A DNA stretch of 64,000 nt from Ancylostoma caninum (GCA_037903475.1 JBAJFG010000002.1:434001-498000), one strand, 5' to 3'. Counted from the stretch's first letter, positions 48,801 to 62,649 are shown. Numbers and translations: made by a program. Notes: generated from the letters alone by a model not told the origin.

Positions 48801-51800
48801 TCCATGTCAAGTTTACACGGATCCCGAAGCATGGGACTGTCCGAATTTGTGGTTGACAGTGTGGTAGTGCTCTTCCCCATTTACGGGCAGCGTTTTTTCT
48901 GCTGCAATGCTGCACTTGTTAAACACTCGAACTTTGAGAAACTGGAAGTCAATGGACACAGCTCATTGCTGGATTCAGGCCTAATCCCGGTACAATAGGC
49001 TGGTCAGCTGAGCGGGCAACCCTGCTGGCCTGCATAATCGTGGTACGCGAAGAAAAAAATTGTTCAGGAGACAGGTTGGTGCGGCGACGGTGCGATTTTT
49101 TTCGAGGGCTGGTTTCTCCTTACGCCTTCCTTTTACCAAGTGAAGCATGAAAATTGTTAAAGCAGCCCGTGAAATCAAGGCAAAATGAGAAGGTTGTCAG
49201 TTCTTGGACGTTTTTAACAGTGGAAATTTCTGCAACCTCCTCTATCCGGCTAGTGGTTTCGTTTCTTGCCGCAAGCTCTATGCTCAGAAATACCGTTTTA
49301 CTCATGTTTTTTTCTCACTAGTAACTGTTACTTCGTAAATCTCCGCCAATCTTCTTTTAGAAAGTGATGGTGAAAGTGAATTCTTTTCCTAGCTGATTTC
49401 ATTTCTTATTTATTTACTTACCTTAAGGGGTGTACCATCTAATGTCATATGAAGAGAAAAAAAAACGTTGAAAGAACAAACGATCGCAGCAACGCCTGAA
49501 CTGACTATTTCAATTTATCCAATTCAATTTATGTTTACTCTATATTTCAGGATGTCTCGAGATAACTTTAATTCATTTCTTGTAAATCTTTAGAAGATCT
49601 TCTCAAAAATAATTCTCAAAAATAATCAGGGACCACCTGAGGTTTCACAATGACAGTACGCTTTCTGCTGCCCTTGGCGCTGGGCGCCTGCATCCGTGCC
49701 CCAACTTGAAGCGCAGGCACGGATCTGGTCATGCCATGCAGACAAACTCTAGACAGCACGTGAAACGCAGAGACGCAAGCAAAGGGGCGGAAGCGGTGCT
49801 TTGAGGGATCGTGATTAGAATCATTTATGAGCGTTTAGGGTTATCGAGGGAATTTGAGGGCGTTCGCGCAGCCGGCTGGCCGCCGAAGGCATTTCATCTG
49901 CCAGGAGCGCTATTGCTTCAATTCGAAGTCAATCCAGAAACCTGTCTCTCGTGAAGGATTCTTTTAATTTCCAGCTTCGCATAGTCTCTGGAAGAGCGGT
50001 GTGAATCCTTGATAGCTAGGTATCGTCTCGCGACTGCACGTTTGTACTCGATGTTTTTTGCTCACTTGTCATGCATACCCGTTGCAGTTGATATATTTCC
50101 ATATATCATCCAGAATGTTACATATTGCTTCTGCTGGATAGCTGCTCTTCAGTTGCTCTTTCAACGCTCTTTCTAAAGAACGAGCGGCACTTCTATGTAG
50201 GAGAGCTACGCTTGCAGTTTAGCTCTATATGGGGCCTCGGGAACGTTTCTAAGCTTTTTCATTACTGAGAGGTTTCTCAAACAAAATGTGATACAATTCA
50301 CTTCTCTTACCACTGCTTGTCATCGCTAAGCGAGACCACTCATTCGGACCATTTAAATTGACTTTTACCAGAGCTCAGAAACATCGTTGGAAGATAGGTA
50401 ATTTCATACCCATGGGTAACAGCTGGAAATAGACAGCGTCACGCATGGGTGGGCATGACGGTTACCATGGGTCATCTCAGTGATGCATCCGTGTTCAGGA
50501 AGACTCGTCCACTTTAGAAGGACGGTAAGACCGCAATACTAGGAAAATACCACTGCTGGGAATTTAATAAATGGATTCCCATACCTGGGTGTTCACCTTA
50601 TGCACTGTGATTACTTACTGATTGGGAGCAAACTGCTCTCATGAGATCCTCCTTTTTAGCTCAGATATCTCGGAAGATCTTCGGATCATTCCCTTGTGGA
50701 GAATGAGTTTATGTCAGCTCTGTAAAGTCATGGATGTGGGATGATGCAACACTTTTAATTCATAGCAATGCGGCAGTATGGTATGTTCTGTGGAAGATTC
50801 TGTACAGTTTGTTGAAATCTTCCAAAGAGCTAGTTAAATTTTTCCTGCTATAAATATGTGTGGATATAAGTCTTTGACTTTAAAGTGATTGGCATTGGTG
50901 ACCATACCTAAGCACTGAGAAATTTACTCAATTTTTTGATATTAGTGCTTTGTTGAGCTTCCAGATACTGTGGTATAGCCTCCAGATCCGCACGTTTTCA
51001 GGGCTAAATGATTTCTCTCAGGGATAAATGGTTTCCACAGCCTGCTCCAAGGTATTAGTTCTCCTCCGCGCGCTGTCCTTACATGGTCATCCCCTGTCCG
51101 GGCATCGTAGTTGGGCTTAGCCGCAGTTGTAGGACCGGCCGGTCCGCTCCTCGGTGACCAACCCCTTCGCAGCATAATTCCTCACACTTCCACTTTGCGC
51201 TGCCATGCGTGCTGCGATTCGATAATCGGGCAGTAAACCGCTCTACCGCCTTCCTGTAACCGCGTCCAGGCGCCTTCGTCGTAAGCAGCTCACCATTCTT
51301 TTGTTATTAGTGACGATTAATTGCCTTGAAGTCAGCCGGGCGTCCACGGGCACTGCTCGTCATGCTCTGCGGGGTTGTTTACCGCTGTCTCCAGTGTCGT
51401 CCACATGTACAGCAATAAGCATTCTATAGGAACCATCAATTAAGTGCGGATTATACTCTCATAATTGGCACGTTGCCAACACACTTGTGCATTTTTGCGT
51501 GCGCGACGGGGCACAAACAAATTACGGTTGCGGTGAAGCTGCGGCCTAAATCCGAAAGATAATGGACCATTGAGGAAGAGGCTGAGGTTTTTCTAAACTC
51601 GCCCATAGGCTGTCGACTACAACGAGAAAATCATTTGCATTTTCTGTTTGCAACCGATTTCATGCTTGTTTGTTTTGTGCAATTTCACGTCGCCGCCCCA
51701 TTAACTGACCGTAAACCGCGCGGTTGTGCACGCAACACGTCTCGCTACCCTACTGTAAAAGGGTGTTTAAAGCTTTTACGAACCAATTTTCCATTCTGGC

Positions 51801-52285
51801 GGTGGAACGCTTTTGAAGTGTGGATAATGCGAAGAGCGCAAGGACAAGTTTATGAGTCGGTTATGGAAGGGTTGTTGTGGTAATTAGCGTTAGAATCGAA
51901 TTACATATTAGAGGTCCTTTTTTAAGCTAAAACCTACGAACAAACTTACCCATCCTTTTCAGAAATTTCTGCAAGACAAACTTTTTGGTTTTAGCTGTAC
52001 GGTGTGAGTTAAAGTGTTCCTTTGCACCAGATCCGTATACAAGCGTTTTATTTGCTACTTTTTCTCATTTTGACATTCTCATTCACTTAGAGGTGGTTCT
52101 TTATCTGAAAAGTATGTGATTTGGAGGAGAAAGCAGGTACTCCGTTTGTGCCTTACCTGGACGAGTGAGTCAGGGGGTGTAGGGGCTACAGACCCTTTCT
52201 ATTGATAGCCAATAAAAACGTCGTAATAAGGCAAAAGTAGCAAAACATTGAATTTTCGGATGAATAGTTATTTCTGGACTCTTAG
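39801..52285. other. 12.5 kb without a recognisable gene
   Basis: There are many ORFs of 60-132 codons on both strands, most overlapping one another; none shows a family motif or links to others through splice sites. Possible LINE-type tails (TTTATTTATTCATTTG at 40842 and AAATAAATAAATAAG at 44017) suggest decayed retrotransposons. An AT-rich patch lies at 44725-44830. I cannot rule out exons of an unfamiliar gene. Confidence 0.4.
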
Positions 52286-52560
52286 CAGTGGCAGGCGCAA
52301 GGAGAGGAGCGGGAGGGGGTGGGCTCCTTCACCGAGAATGGATCGCTATATTTTTGAAATTACTGTAGCAAACAGATAGAAATCTTGTATTAGTTTGTTT
52401 TGAATTTTTTACTTTCCCTACCTTTTGGGATACTTTTTATTAACTTATTATATTATTATAACTAATATTTTTATTAATTTTATTTTCCATCTGGGTCCCC
52501 AAAACGATGGAGACCCCATTTTTTTCCACCCGTCCCGCCTACTTTCCTCTTTCTCCACTG
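52286..52560. mobile_element. hAT MITE, CAGTGGCGGACGCAG family (copy 6)
   Basis: It begins CAGTGGCAGGCGCAAGG and ends CTCCACTG after TCTGGGTCCCCAAAACG. The flanks ACTCTTAG (52278-52285) and ACTTTTAG (52561-52568) agree at 7 of 8 positions. Confidence 0.75.
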
Positions 52561-52568
52561 ACTTTTAG

Positions 52569-55500
52569 ATAATAAGTATGTGTGGTTGTTAATCAGTAAA
52601 TCTCATCGCAGCATGAACTGCTCCCTTCTTCTCCGGGATCCACCCAGCATCTTTTTCCACTGCCCCCCCCCCCTTCACGGAGTCGACCCTGTCCTCTGTC
52701 GTGTCCATCACTCAACTCCATTCCGTGCAGGTCACATTCCCTCTGACTCCAGTTACTAGCAGAACGGGTTGTTCCAGATCGTTGTTTTGCTATGCGCCCT
52801 CTACGGACTGTCTCCTCTCCGCTTGCGCAATCCTCCCGTTCCCTCATTTAGCCGTCTTCTGCAGCAATTAATCCCGGCTAACAATGATGAATTGTCTCCA
52901 CGGCCCACTCGAATTTTGTTTCATATGGGCTTCGAGGGGGGCTTCTAGGCTCTCGAGACAATCGGCTGTTTTCCTCACTTCAGTTACTAACGGCTACTTG
53001 CACTTTATTACTTCACTATCGAAAAAAACTTCAAGCAAGGACTGGGGTGACTACAAAGCTGGGATATGCCCGTTTTTTGTTCAAGTAGCATCTGTCCTGA
53101 GGGGCTCCAGAAACGTTCTACCAAGGCTTCTGAATGGAAGTAACTACTCTTGTATCATATAGTAATTGCAAACCGCTCGTCACTTCATCTAATCCGTGTA
53201 AGTTTGCATATTAGGCAAGAGAAACTCTGGAAATCGGAACGAGCACCACAACGGGTCATGTTTCGGCGATCATTAGCATCGTTTACCTTCTCGCTTGCGA
53301 TGTTTCTAGGATTAGTGGATAAGGTGTCATTCTTCACTCATCCTTCGTGCGGAATCCATATGTTATTTTAGAGTTGCAACGTCTATTCTCATCTATTTCT
53401 TGGCAACTACTGTTGTGACATACATAAGATTGTCCGAACAGCTTCTTTGGCCGAATCCATAATTGAGATTATTAGAAATAAGTGCGCCAATGTACTCAAA
53501 TTTACCGTCTGTTTACCAAGATGTGACGTTGTCTATACCCAGCTGCCAGCCGTTGATAACCATACCCATGTGCATGAGCTTACGTAGCCTTCCAATGATG
53601 CATCTGGGCCATAAGTGATTGCATGCATCAAAAAGCGTCCTCTCCAAAAAAGAAAAGAAAAACTCCCACTTCATCTTTTTTGGGCTATTTCTTATGCATC
53701 GATTAGGTTATATTTTCTGACTATGTATTGCACTTACATTTCTAGGTAAAGCTGGTCGAGATCCTTGACATAGCAGTTTTCGTGGGGGGGGGGGGAAGGG
53801 GTTAATGAGAAGGACCAGGCGGGTACGATCCAGAATTTGGGGTTGGTGGCATTGAGCTTCTTCAACAGAGATCGCAGTAGAAATCGACTACGGCTGCGAA
53901 AATATTGCTCATTCATTGTTACTGTTAATTAAGTTAAGAAACTGCGTTTTCATATCCATTCCACAGCATTTACGTGTAACTTCATAGTTTATTTGTTTAT
54001 TCATTTGAGTCACCGATAATGAAATCAGTGCGCCGTAAGCAACAGGAACTGGGAAAATACATAGGCAGCAGGAAAAAGGCAGATGGGCACATTCATATGA
54101 AGGTTGGAACCACACGTCCAAATCCTTGTAACTGTGTCAAAGAAAGGCCGCCCGATTAGCTCCTCATTTGCCGCTAAACAGAAGAAGGCTTCAACAGCAA
54201 TTGAGGGGACAATGGGAGCAACAGGGAGGAGGTGTCGTACTCGAGGTACTGCGCTGTTCAGGCTGAGTTCCTGTTGCACATTTATCATAGAAGTTATCCA
54301 CAAGCAGTTTCACATGGATGACTAAAAATACAGTTGAGGAATAGCGGGGTTGTTTTAAGAGTTTCTTTAAAACCGTGTTAAGTGAGTTCTACTGCAACTT
54401 GTATCCCTTTTTACATACGTAACTGATTCCGGTATCAGAATTTATCCTCAGTACTTACTTTCACTTGCTAGCTTTCCAAATATCGTCCCATGAATCAAGA
54501 CAACCATTGTATAGTCTCGCTGCCATTGTTCTGGGACTTTTTTTTAGAACGTGAATGTTGTCGTAAAATTTCTATTTGAACTGTTACCTAGGCATCGAAG
54601 CCGAGATGCGATGAAATGGCTGCTTTGTGACTGCAGGAGCTTTTTCGCAAAAGATTTCGTGCTTGCTTCCATTGCACTTCGCTGCTTTCATTTCTTGCTA
54701 TGGTGTCAGATGTCTTTTTCTTTGGTCTCCTGAAGGAACGTCCTCGCTTTTATTTGGACTAGAATTCGCTAGAAATCTTCGAGTCATTTTAGGTCCTTCC
54801 ACTCTTCACAAATATCAAACAGCGTCTCGACTTCCCGACTTCTTGGCACTTCCTGACTTTCACTCTTGGGCGTCATAAACCTCCAAGGTAGGCGAAACTT
54901 TGCCTTTTCAAGAATATGGATTTGCCGAAGTGGTACCTCGTGCCAAGCGCCAAAATCACACCACCACTCGCTTTTTTTTCTGGCTCTCACACATTTGATG
55001 TCTCGTCCATCATACAGCTTTTAGGGTGAAAAATGACGCTGAGCAGCGTAAAACCTGTGATTGAGGCACTTAGCAGAGTGGCCCGTTCAGACTCCCGTGG
55101 CTCGACAAAAACCCGCCACTCACCGCACTCTTGCAATGCTTAAAAGGCGTTTTTCTGCCAGCTGCCGTCCTTGAGTTTCTTTTTTTAGCCGGAACGTACT
55201 CGCAGGAACTCATTTTTTTTGGAACGGTGTAATCGATGAAAGCGTTCGGTACCGAGACTGCTCCACTCACGGCTCGATACCCGCGTGTTATCCCCAATTT
55301 TGTACCGGTTTTTGCATGGTTTTTGTGCAGCGGAGAGGCGTCGCAGCGTCGATTCCGCTTCGCCAGTTCCGCTTTTGTCCGGCGCTGTGTTATTCGAAGC
55401 AGCGCTAGTTATCCGCTGTTCGTTCATTATCGGGACCGTATATGACGAGTGCTGGGCCGGCCACTGTTGTTTTGCTACGACAATGCGCCTGTTCACGCAT

Positions 55501-58500
55501 GAACTGAGCGGTGCCGCCGTTCGAGAACTGAAGCGTGACTCGACTCTAAATAAGAGAAGATATCCTAGTGATCCTCTTTCACAGTACAATAGTCCGTAGC
55601 CAAAAAAAGGATGAGAGCGAATAAGTAACTTGAAAGCCAAAAAGAAAAAAAAAGAATAAATTCAGTAACCAAAAAAAAAAAGAAGGAGAAAGGTCATCGT
55701 CTGATGTAGTCAATACTTCAACATCTTTCAACGCAGGTGAGACGGTCAGGAAAGTGTCATTACTCGGAGTCAGAGTCGCTGAGCCATTTATTTATTTATT
55801 TATTTATTCACTTATTTACCATGGGACGGGCCAGAGATGTGATAAAGCACTACGTTCACAGTTCTGACCATAGCTCATATGTATGTACATTTAGTTGGAT
55901 AATTTCGTACTGTCTTCAACATTTTTGCAAGTTCCACGATCGTAATGGTAATTACAACTTCGGCATGAACACCTTTTTTGTAAGCGCTTTCCGTTGTGCA
56001 ATGAATAAATAGAATAAACAAGAGAAAACAATGCTGTAGAAAAAATAAAATTGTGAAATGCTAGGAAGAGCAGGAAAGAAAGCATCTGTGTTGATTAGAA
56101 ACTGAATCGTTCTTTATAGAAAGTGAAAGTGGTGTTGCAAACGAATCCAGAGAACAGAAAGGTTGAAAAACTAACCACAGAGTAGTTGAGAAGCAAAGAC
56201 ATGGTCGGTTCATAGGAGCTACGTAAAAAAGTTACTGGTTGTCAATTTTAGCCCATTAGTGTGCATTATAACCTAGATTATCTACGCTAAAGCGTTGTCC
56301 TGGCATTATTTGGATCCAGAGGAAACATTTCGGTTGAAGTAACTCAATCACTGCTGTTCGTGTAAAATTGATGACGTCTACGCATTCTATCAGTGAAAAC
56401 CCTTCCTATAAGCTCGAATGAACCCCTCTTGCGCCCTGAAAGTTCATCTGCACAATCTAACCAATCCCTAAACCTCCCGCTAGACTCATATGGTTCGATG
56501 CGTAGCGAACTCATAACTCGTGCGACTTCGGCAGCGAAGATTTAGCGCGTCGTATAAACCACATTGCGTGCGAACGCGTATCCTCCCGAAACAGCTTCCA
56601 CAAGAACTGCTGAAACTGAAGTCAACAGAGTAGCATTTCTTCAACCCTATCCTAGAAATATAAACTTTTCGGGATTTTAGAGCAACTCGTAGTGTGGCGT
56701 TTCATAGTACCGGTTGATTGGTTATTGCTGCAAGCATCTACTGGTGTTTGTTCCATCGTTATGCCCTCGACTTCAAAGTTCAAGAAAGTGAATGGAAAGA
56801 AAATGAAAGGGATTGAATTGAAAAAAAGTGATGACTATCAAAAAAGTAGGGTAGCGCAGAATTTTTACCTTTTTATCCTTTACTTTTATATGCCTTGGAC
56901 CTTGAGTCTCCCTCCCCTAGCTTTTGCTTCCGTCACTGCGAAACTCGAAATGCGTCCAGGACTACTCACGGATGCCTTCGCTTTCCTCGCAATTTTGCCA
57001 GAACCATTTCCCTCTCCCGTCAGCCTCTGCATCCAAATATAGGCCAACGATCCAGCTGGTCTTGCGGCGCCCCACTGGGCGGCAACAATAAGCAGGCGCC
57101 AAGTTATACGAAACATATCCACGGTTCTCGCTTCCACTTCCCCTTCTTCTCTTTCAAATCGCACTTCCGCGGAAGAACCCTATTCCAAGTTATTTTTGAC
57201 CACGGTGACATTTTTCTTCCTGAGAAGCTACAGTTCCTCCCATACCATTCAGGTATTTCTCCGATGTTTTTGCGTTTTCGAGCAAAGTTGGAGCATTCCC
57301 AGTCTTTGTCTATAGTCACTACGCGCTTGTTACTAGCTTGTCTTACTGTAGGCTTCGTTTGCGACTCATTTGCGTGCTTCTCGTGGCCACAAAAGATCTC
57401 GTGTCATCGTCGTGTCATTGTCCGCAGCCGATCAAACATAACCTCTTTTTGTGTGCCATTGAGACGCGGCAGTTGACGCCTTTTTTGTTTGCACTGTCGC
57501 CTATCGCGTTTCATCACTGAGCTTCCGGTCGAGAAGATGACACCCATCCTGGTGGGGGCCTGCCATCGAAATTCCTGAACGCCCGCGCGCGCGCCTGCAT
57601 CCGGTATTCAGGATTCCATTGCATGCTTTTGAGACATTTTTCTTCGTCACTGGACAGCACTTCTTCGACTGCACTTTTTTCCTCGAATTAACATGGAGTT
57701 TGCATAATTTATGCAGTCGACTAAATGGGTAATTCATCTCTATGGGGGGTGAAGGTGAAGAGATGAGGTGGTGCACTTGTGCTGGAAGATGTGCAGCTAG
57801 AAGAGAAGACCCTGTTAATAGAAGCAAATAATAGATTTTCGCCGAAATCAAGCCTTTTCTATGTTATTCTTGGCAAAATTATGAAAACACCGGTAAAAGA
57901 AGTTATTAAAGGGAATAACAACGCCAAATCCTTAATTCAAAAAGAAGTACATGGAAGGGCAAACAACGACAATTTGAGTAAGTCCACCGCCAACATGTTG
58001 TATCATTGATGATGTTTTCCGTTTCTAACCTTTGATTTCTAGTTGATTAGTGCTTCAAAGACTTTTTTCCGTTTCTAACGACTTTTACGAAATTAGTGCC
58101 CTTAGCGCACAAGCCATCTGGACGAAATCGTCAACAGCAACTTCTTACAGAACTCCTCATGCTCATTCAAACACTGCATACCTTCATATTTATTTGTTAT
58201 TCTTGTTCTACCGTCTGTGAGGTTGTCGCAACCTTACATAGGATCTAGAGAAGCATTGTATTTACATTTTTGCCTAATTTTTGCTTTCATTTTTAAATCT
58301 GCTTTTCAAATTGTATGTTGACAAACAAAACCTTGGAAGAAGACGCTAAGAAAGGGTGTAGGGCGTTTACTGGCTCTTGTTCCTTAGGAGTTTTTCTCGA
58401 ACACCTCGTTCATACATTAATGGGCTACAAAAAGAAAAAGGGATGAGTTCAGGCACAGCAATTAGGCTCTTCCGGAAACACTCACTGGTCGATGCATATT

Positions 58501-59084
58501 ACCCAAATTGCCAAATAGGACTCGTGGAAGTTCATAATGCAGTAGCGAAACAAAGACAACTGAAGCCCATTTCGGTTTCGCTGAGAGTCTTTGCGTTTTA
58601 AGATTTCCCTGCTCCCATGTATGTGCATAGTTCCATACTTTTATGCAAAAAATCTATGGAGTTAACGTGCATCCATTTGCGGTTAAACGTTGCCAGCATA
58701 AAAGCATTAGAACCAACAGAGGACTACTGTTATAGGGTTATGCAGCAAGTGTCGTGGAACAAATGCCCGTAAACGTCAATTGCTTATCGTTTATTGGATG
58801 CTTCTATAAAAACATGCTCGACTTGCAGCACTGTTTACTTTCGCTAGTTGGATGGTGTTGCCAGAGCTTTGTTGGATTCGTCATTTTTTCCTCCATTTTC
58901 TCTCTATATTCCTTATGTGTTGTCGAAAGAAAAGATATTGAAAAATAAAGAATTATCTGAACATGGCAGATAGATCTTGTTTCCGTTTTATGTTTCCCCC
59001 TATACGAATCTTAAACTGTAGAATGTATCCTTTTCAAGGAAACTTGTTCATCCTAGACCAAGTATGTAGTTTCATAAATTCTCA
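52569..59084. other. 6.5 kb without a recognisable gene
   Basis: It includes the longest open frame of the window (56895-57476 on +, 193 codons, starting at TTG) and a 151-codon minus frame (55640-55185). Both are overlapped by frames on the other strand and show no domain. Tail-like strings at 53985 and 55787 (TTTATTTATTTATTTATT) hint at minus-strand LINE ends. Confidence 0.4.
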
Positions 59085-59088
59085 TTAA

Positions 59089-59347
59089 AGGCAGCACCCA
59101 CGATAATCATCACATCTGAACTCTTGATAATTTTCTAACCTAAGGCATAGTCAACAACTTTGCGACGGAAATGTGATAGGAGACCCTACCTTGCGCAAGA
59201 TATTACAAGTACCATTTCAACATTTCAATCCAACCTGCTGGATTTTTGCAAAGCAGGACAACTCGTACCAGCAGGTTGGATTGAAATGTTGAAGTGGTGC
59301 TGTACTTGTAATATCTTGCGCAAGGTAGGGTCTCCTATCACATTTCC
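59089..59347. mobile_element. Left half of a TTAA-type element carrying a long hairpin
   Basis: TTAA-AGGCAGCACCCACGATAATC at 59085 matches the left end of the 25139 element, and the similarity continues weakly. No right end is found. Positions 59168-59240 and 59268-59347 are near-identical inverted arms (GGAGACCCTACCTTGCGC... and its inverse) with a 27-bp loop. Confidence 0.65.
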
Positions 59348-59941
59348 ACAGGGTAGTTTTTTTCTGGAACAGTCCAAAGTTGAAGGAAAGCCCCACTATT
59401 CTGTATTCTTCATGATACCTTCTTTGTCTGGGGCAGTATCTCACACTTCATTCTGAACTAGTGAGACTTCCTGACCTGGAGGTGACGTTGACGAGCTAAT
59501 CTAGTTTAGATTCTGCTAGCAGTCACTGCTCAATTTCCTTTGTGTCATCAGATTTATTTTGCTATGAATTTTCATAAATAGTAATCAACTGAAGAAAGGA
59601 ATCTGCAGATTGCGTTGCTTTGCCTTAGAGACGTACAAATCCCTGTTGCTGTTATGTTGTGAAGGCTGTATTATTGCGTAAATGGCATCGCTGAGCGAAG
59701 TCCTCCCAGTAGTTCCACGAGCGGCAAAGGATGAACTTTTCTTAGTTTTTCTGCATAAATTTTCACTATCTACTCTCCAAATGCCTCGTTTCTAGCAACC
59801 AGACGCTTACGAAAAGTTTAGAAGCTCTGTCGTCAAGTATGTACGTATGTACCATATGTATCATAACTATTATACGTCAAGTTACCAGAACCCAACTAAG
59901 CATTATGGACTTGTCGTGGGTGATTTCATCCTACGCATTTG

Positions 59942-59984
59942 TTCATTCATTCATTCATTCATTCATTCATTCATTCATTCATTC
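59942..59984. repeat. (TTCA)n microsatellite
   Basis: About ten to eleven copies of the tetranucleotide TTCA/ATTC. Confidence 0.95.
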
Positions 59985-60955
59985 CAACATTCGTTTAATT
60001 GCTGTCCACAGGCCAAGAAATCAAAAACGAATAGGTCTCAAACGAATAAATCTTCAGGATATTCTCGAGATCATTTTTTCTATTGACTATTTCTTTCGAG
60101 AGGGGGTGTGGGGGATGAAAGGGGTGCATAACAGGCTCGCAATTAGTTCAAGTTCCTCTATTTAACGTTATTGGATTATTTACTTACCTCTCATTCTTTT
60201 ATCTTCAACTACTAAATATAGTAGTATTTGATTTAACCGGAAGCATCCACCTCCGGCTCAAGTGCCACCCGCGAGGGGGCGGGGTTCCAGAGGTCTCACT
60301 GCCTTTGAAGGTGTCCTGCTCCCGGGCGGGCGGCTCCACCCATCCATCAGCTGTGTGCAGCAATCTGTAGCCGTGCTGCCCGAGCGTCATCTATGCTAAT
60401 GAAAGATGCGTCGCTGCAGATAGCGATGAATTTCATGGTCCCAGCCGATAAGGATCTGATGATGCTCAATCTGGAGGCGCACACCGATGCGGGAATGATA
60501 GCATGATGAATTCCTACAGGACCCACTGAGTCGGTTGATTAATTGCGTGGCCTTGGGCCCTTCTCGCCTCGTCGCTTTTTTGTGCACTCGCGCTGGACTG
60601 ACTGTTCAGTGAGTTTCTGAGTTCAACGGGTGACTAAGCGTAATTGTCGCGCTTGCCCATGAAGCTTGAATGACTGGAAGTCGTATTTTTTATTCTCAAT
60701 TTTTATGAATTCTTCTGTTCTTTTCACTGTTTCCATTCATTCTTCTACTTGTGCTTCCCCTTATTGCCTTCCCTTCATCAAATATCCGTTCTACTTCTCA
60801 CTCTCTCTTTGTGTACTAGCTTTCTCCTTCACTTTCGCAACGATTCTGCAACGAATGCATGATGATAAGTCGTATTTGCTATTTTCGCTCCTATAAACCT
60901 TGCACGTTCATTGTTCAAAATTTGAATAAAAAAGGATAAAGTGGTCGGCGTTAAT

Positions 60956-61260
60956 CAATCCCGTCACGAGGGATGCGCCACGCATTCGACTTCATCTAAA
61001 CATCGTAGAGGCGTTGAATGCGTGTGCGCCCTATACAGTGACTTGTGGCGGGCATCCGATGTACCAGGTCAGTGCTTCATCCTCCGAGAATCCTCTGGTA
61101 CCAATTTACCGACCCCGGAGGGATGGATGGCTTGGTTGGCTAGGGGCGCGATTGAACTATCGACCGTATGCGAGCGCCACACGCCCTTAAAATTTGAGTA
61201 TTCACTTATTTTCCAGCTTCCGGTTTCGCTACATACCCGTTCATCCTTCAAGGTGTTGAG
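60956..61260. repeat. Probable dispersed repeat with a box-A-like word
   Basis: The segment holds an inverted pair (GATGCGCCACGCATTCGAC near 60971 and GTTGAATGCGTGTGCGCC near 61013), then GATGGCTTGGTTGGCTAGGG at 61125, which fits a tRNA box A. A box B is not visible. It may be a SINE or a LINE 3' region; the copy number cannot be judged from one window. The rest of 59985-62650 holds nothing I recognise. Confidence 0.35.
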
Positions 61261-62649
61261 GATTTAACCCACTGAGGTCCGCTCTCTTTTTCGCGCGTTT
61301 CCACTCTTCCACTAGTTCCGACTTTTTTCTTGGCTCTGAAATTTTATTAAAGCTTTCGACATAGATTTCTATAGTCCTACTTATTCGGAAAAATCATTAC
61401 TTCACTAAGAAAACCGCTGAGACCATCAACGCTTATTGATCTCTCAAACTGAACGATGCGAAAAAAAGGCGGGCTCACTGGTGAACCAGTGGGTAATTGC
61501 TCGATTCCTACATGTCTATACTTATTCAAATTTAAATAACTCTATCTTGGCCGGACTTATTCTATTACTAGAAATATATTGACCAAAATTGGTTTTGAAT
61601 CTACGATCTAAGTGAAATTATGTAGTTCTACTAATACTTACTCAAATTTAAATACCTCTCATTTGAATTTGACTAAGTTTTGATGGGTAGCAGAGGAGTT
61701 TGCACGAAATCCCCCGGTAGAGTAAATCTGGGAGGCCCAATTGGCTGTGTTGGACATGACAGAATTAGGCTCTAGACGTCTTGTCGTCCTGAATATTTGG
61801 TTCAAAATCCACTTTTCTCTTTCCATCCTGAGCTTTTCAAAATATCCCTACAAGTTGGTAAGTCTTTTTTGAATTCATTTTATGGGGTAATGCTGTGCCT
61901 GGGCACTGTGTGTGGAGTGTAAAATCAAATTTTAAGTGCATGCAAAAGGTCCGGGTTAGCTGGTGGCTATTCCATCGTTTATCGTCGTATTATTCTTCGC
62001 GGCTGCAATATCCTGCAAATGTTTTCATAGACATTGGTAGCCTGAAACATCTTCCACCTACATCGCTTTTGGCTAGGATCCACGTTACAGCGTTGCCATG
62101 TTTTTGGTGTAAAACCAATGCTATGTGCTATAAGCAAATTTGCGAACTTTTGTTTTATATATGCAAATCCGGATGATAGAGAATGGAAAAGACCCATCGC
62201 CTTAATAATGAGTCTGTGGAAAGTATCTTCTCCAAAATGCCTGGGGCTCGCCCATTCTTAATCATTACAATCGGAGCTGAGAGCTAGGAAAATGCTGCAC
62301 AAGCTGGTCAGCAACTTGTCCCTCACAAAGGCGTAGTGGAAGAGCAGGTTGGATCTGATCCACTGCAAAGTGGGAAGGGCATTTTGGGGAAATTAACCAG
62401 CCATGTCACGTCACCTAACGGAAAACGCTAAGAAGGGTAGGTTGAGTTGATGGATTTTGCGTGGGTGGTGCGAACGACACCAATGCCCCACTGGCAGGTC
62501 TGGAAACATTCGACCTACTGATATTCCAACAAGTCTTCTCAGGAAGGATTGCTATTTCATCCTGTGATCTAAATTCTAGCGACCCAGCTAAAAAATAGGC
62601 GAACCGTAGCCACACTCTTGAAGAACTTGCATGATTTTTCATGGTCAGC

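Noticed and set aside
51187..51290. tRNA-like words on the minus strand (GGCGGTAGAGCGG, ATCGAATCGC)
   Set aside because: Box A and box B are too close together and no acceptor stem can be formed; not called.
55185..55640. 151-codon minus-strand ORF
   Set aside because: GC-rich stretch with two overlapping + frames of 69 and 104 codons, no family motif and no splice context.
56895..57476. Longest open frame of the window (193 codons, + strand)
   Set aside because: It starts at TTG, has no recognisable domain, and is overlapped by two minus-strand ORFs; in 64 kb a frame of this length is not convincing on its own.
57501..57851. Minus-strand ORF with a signal-peptide-like start (MISAKIYYLLLLTGSSLLAA)
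   Set aside because: The hydrophobic start is suggestive, but the remainder has no motif, no linked exons, and + frames overlap both ends.
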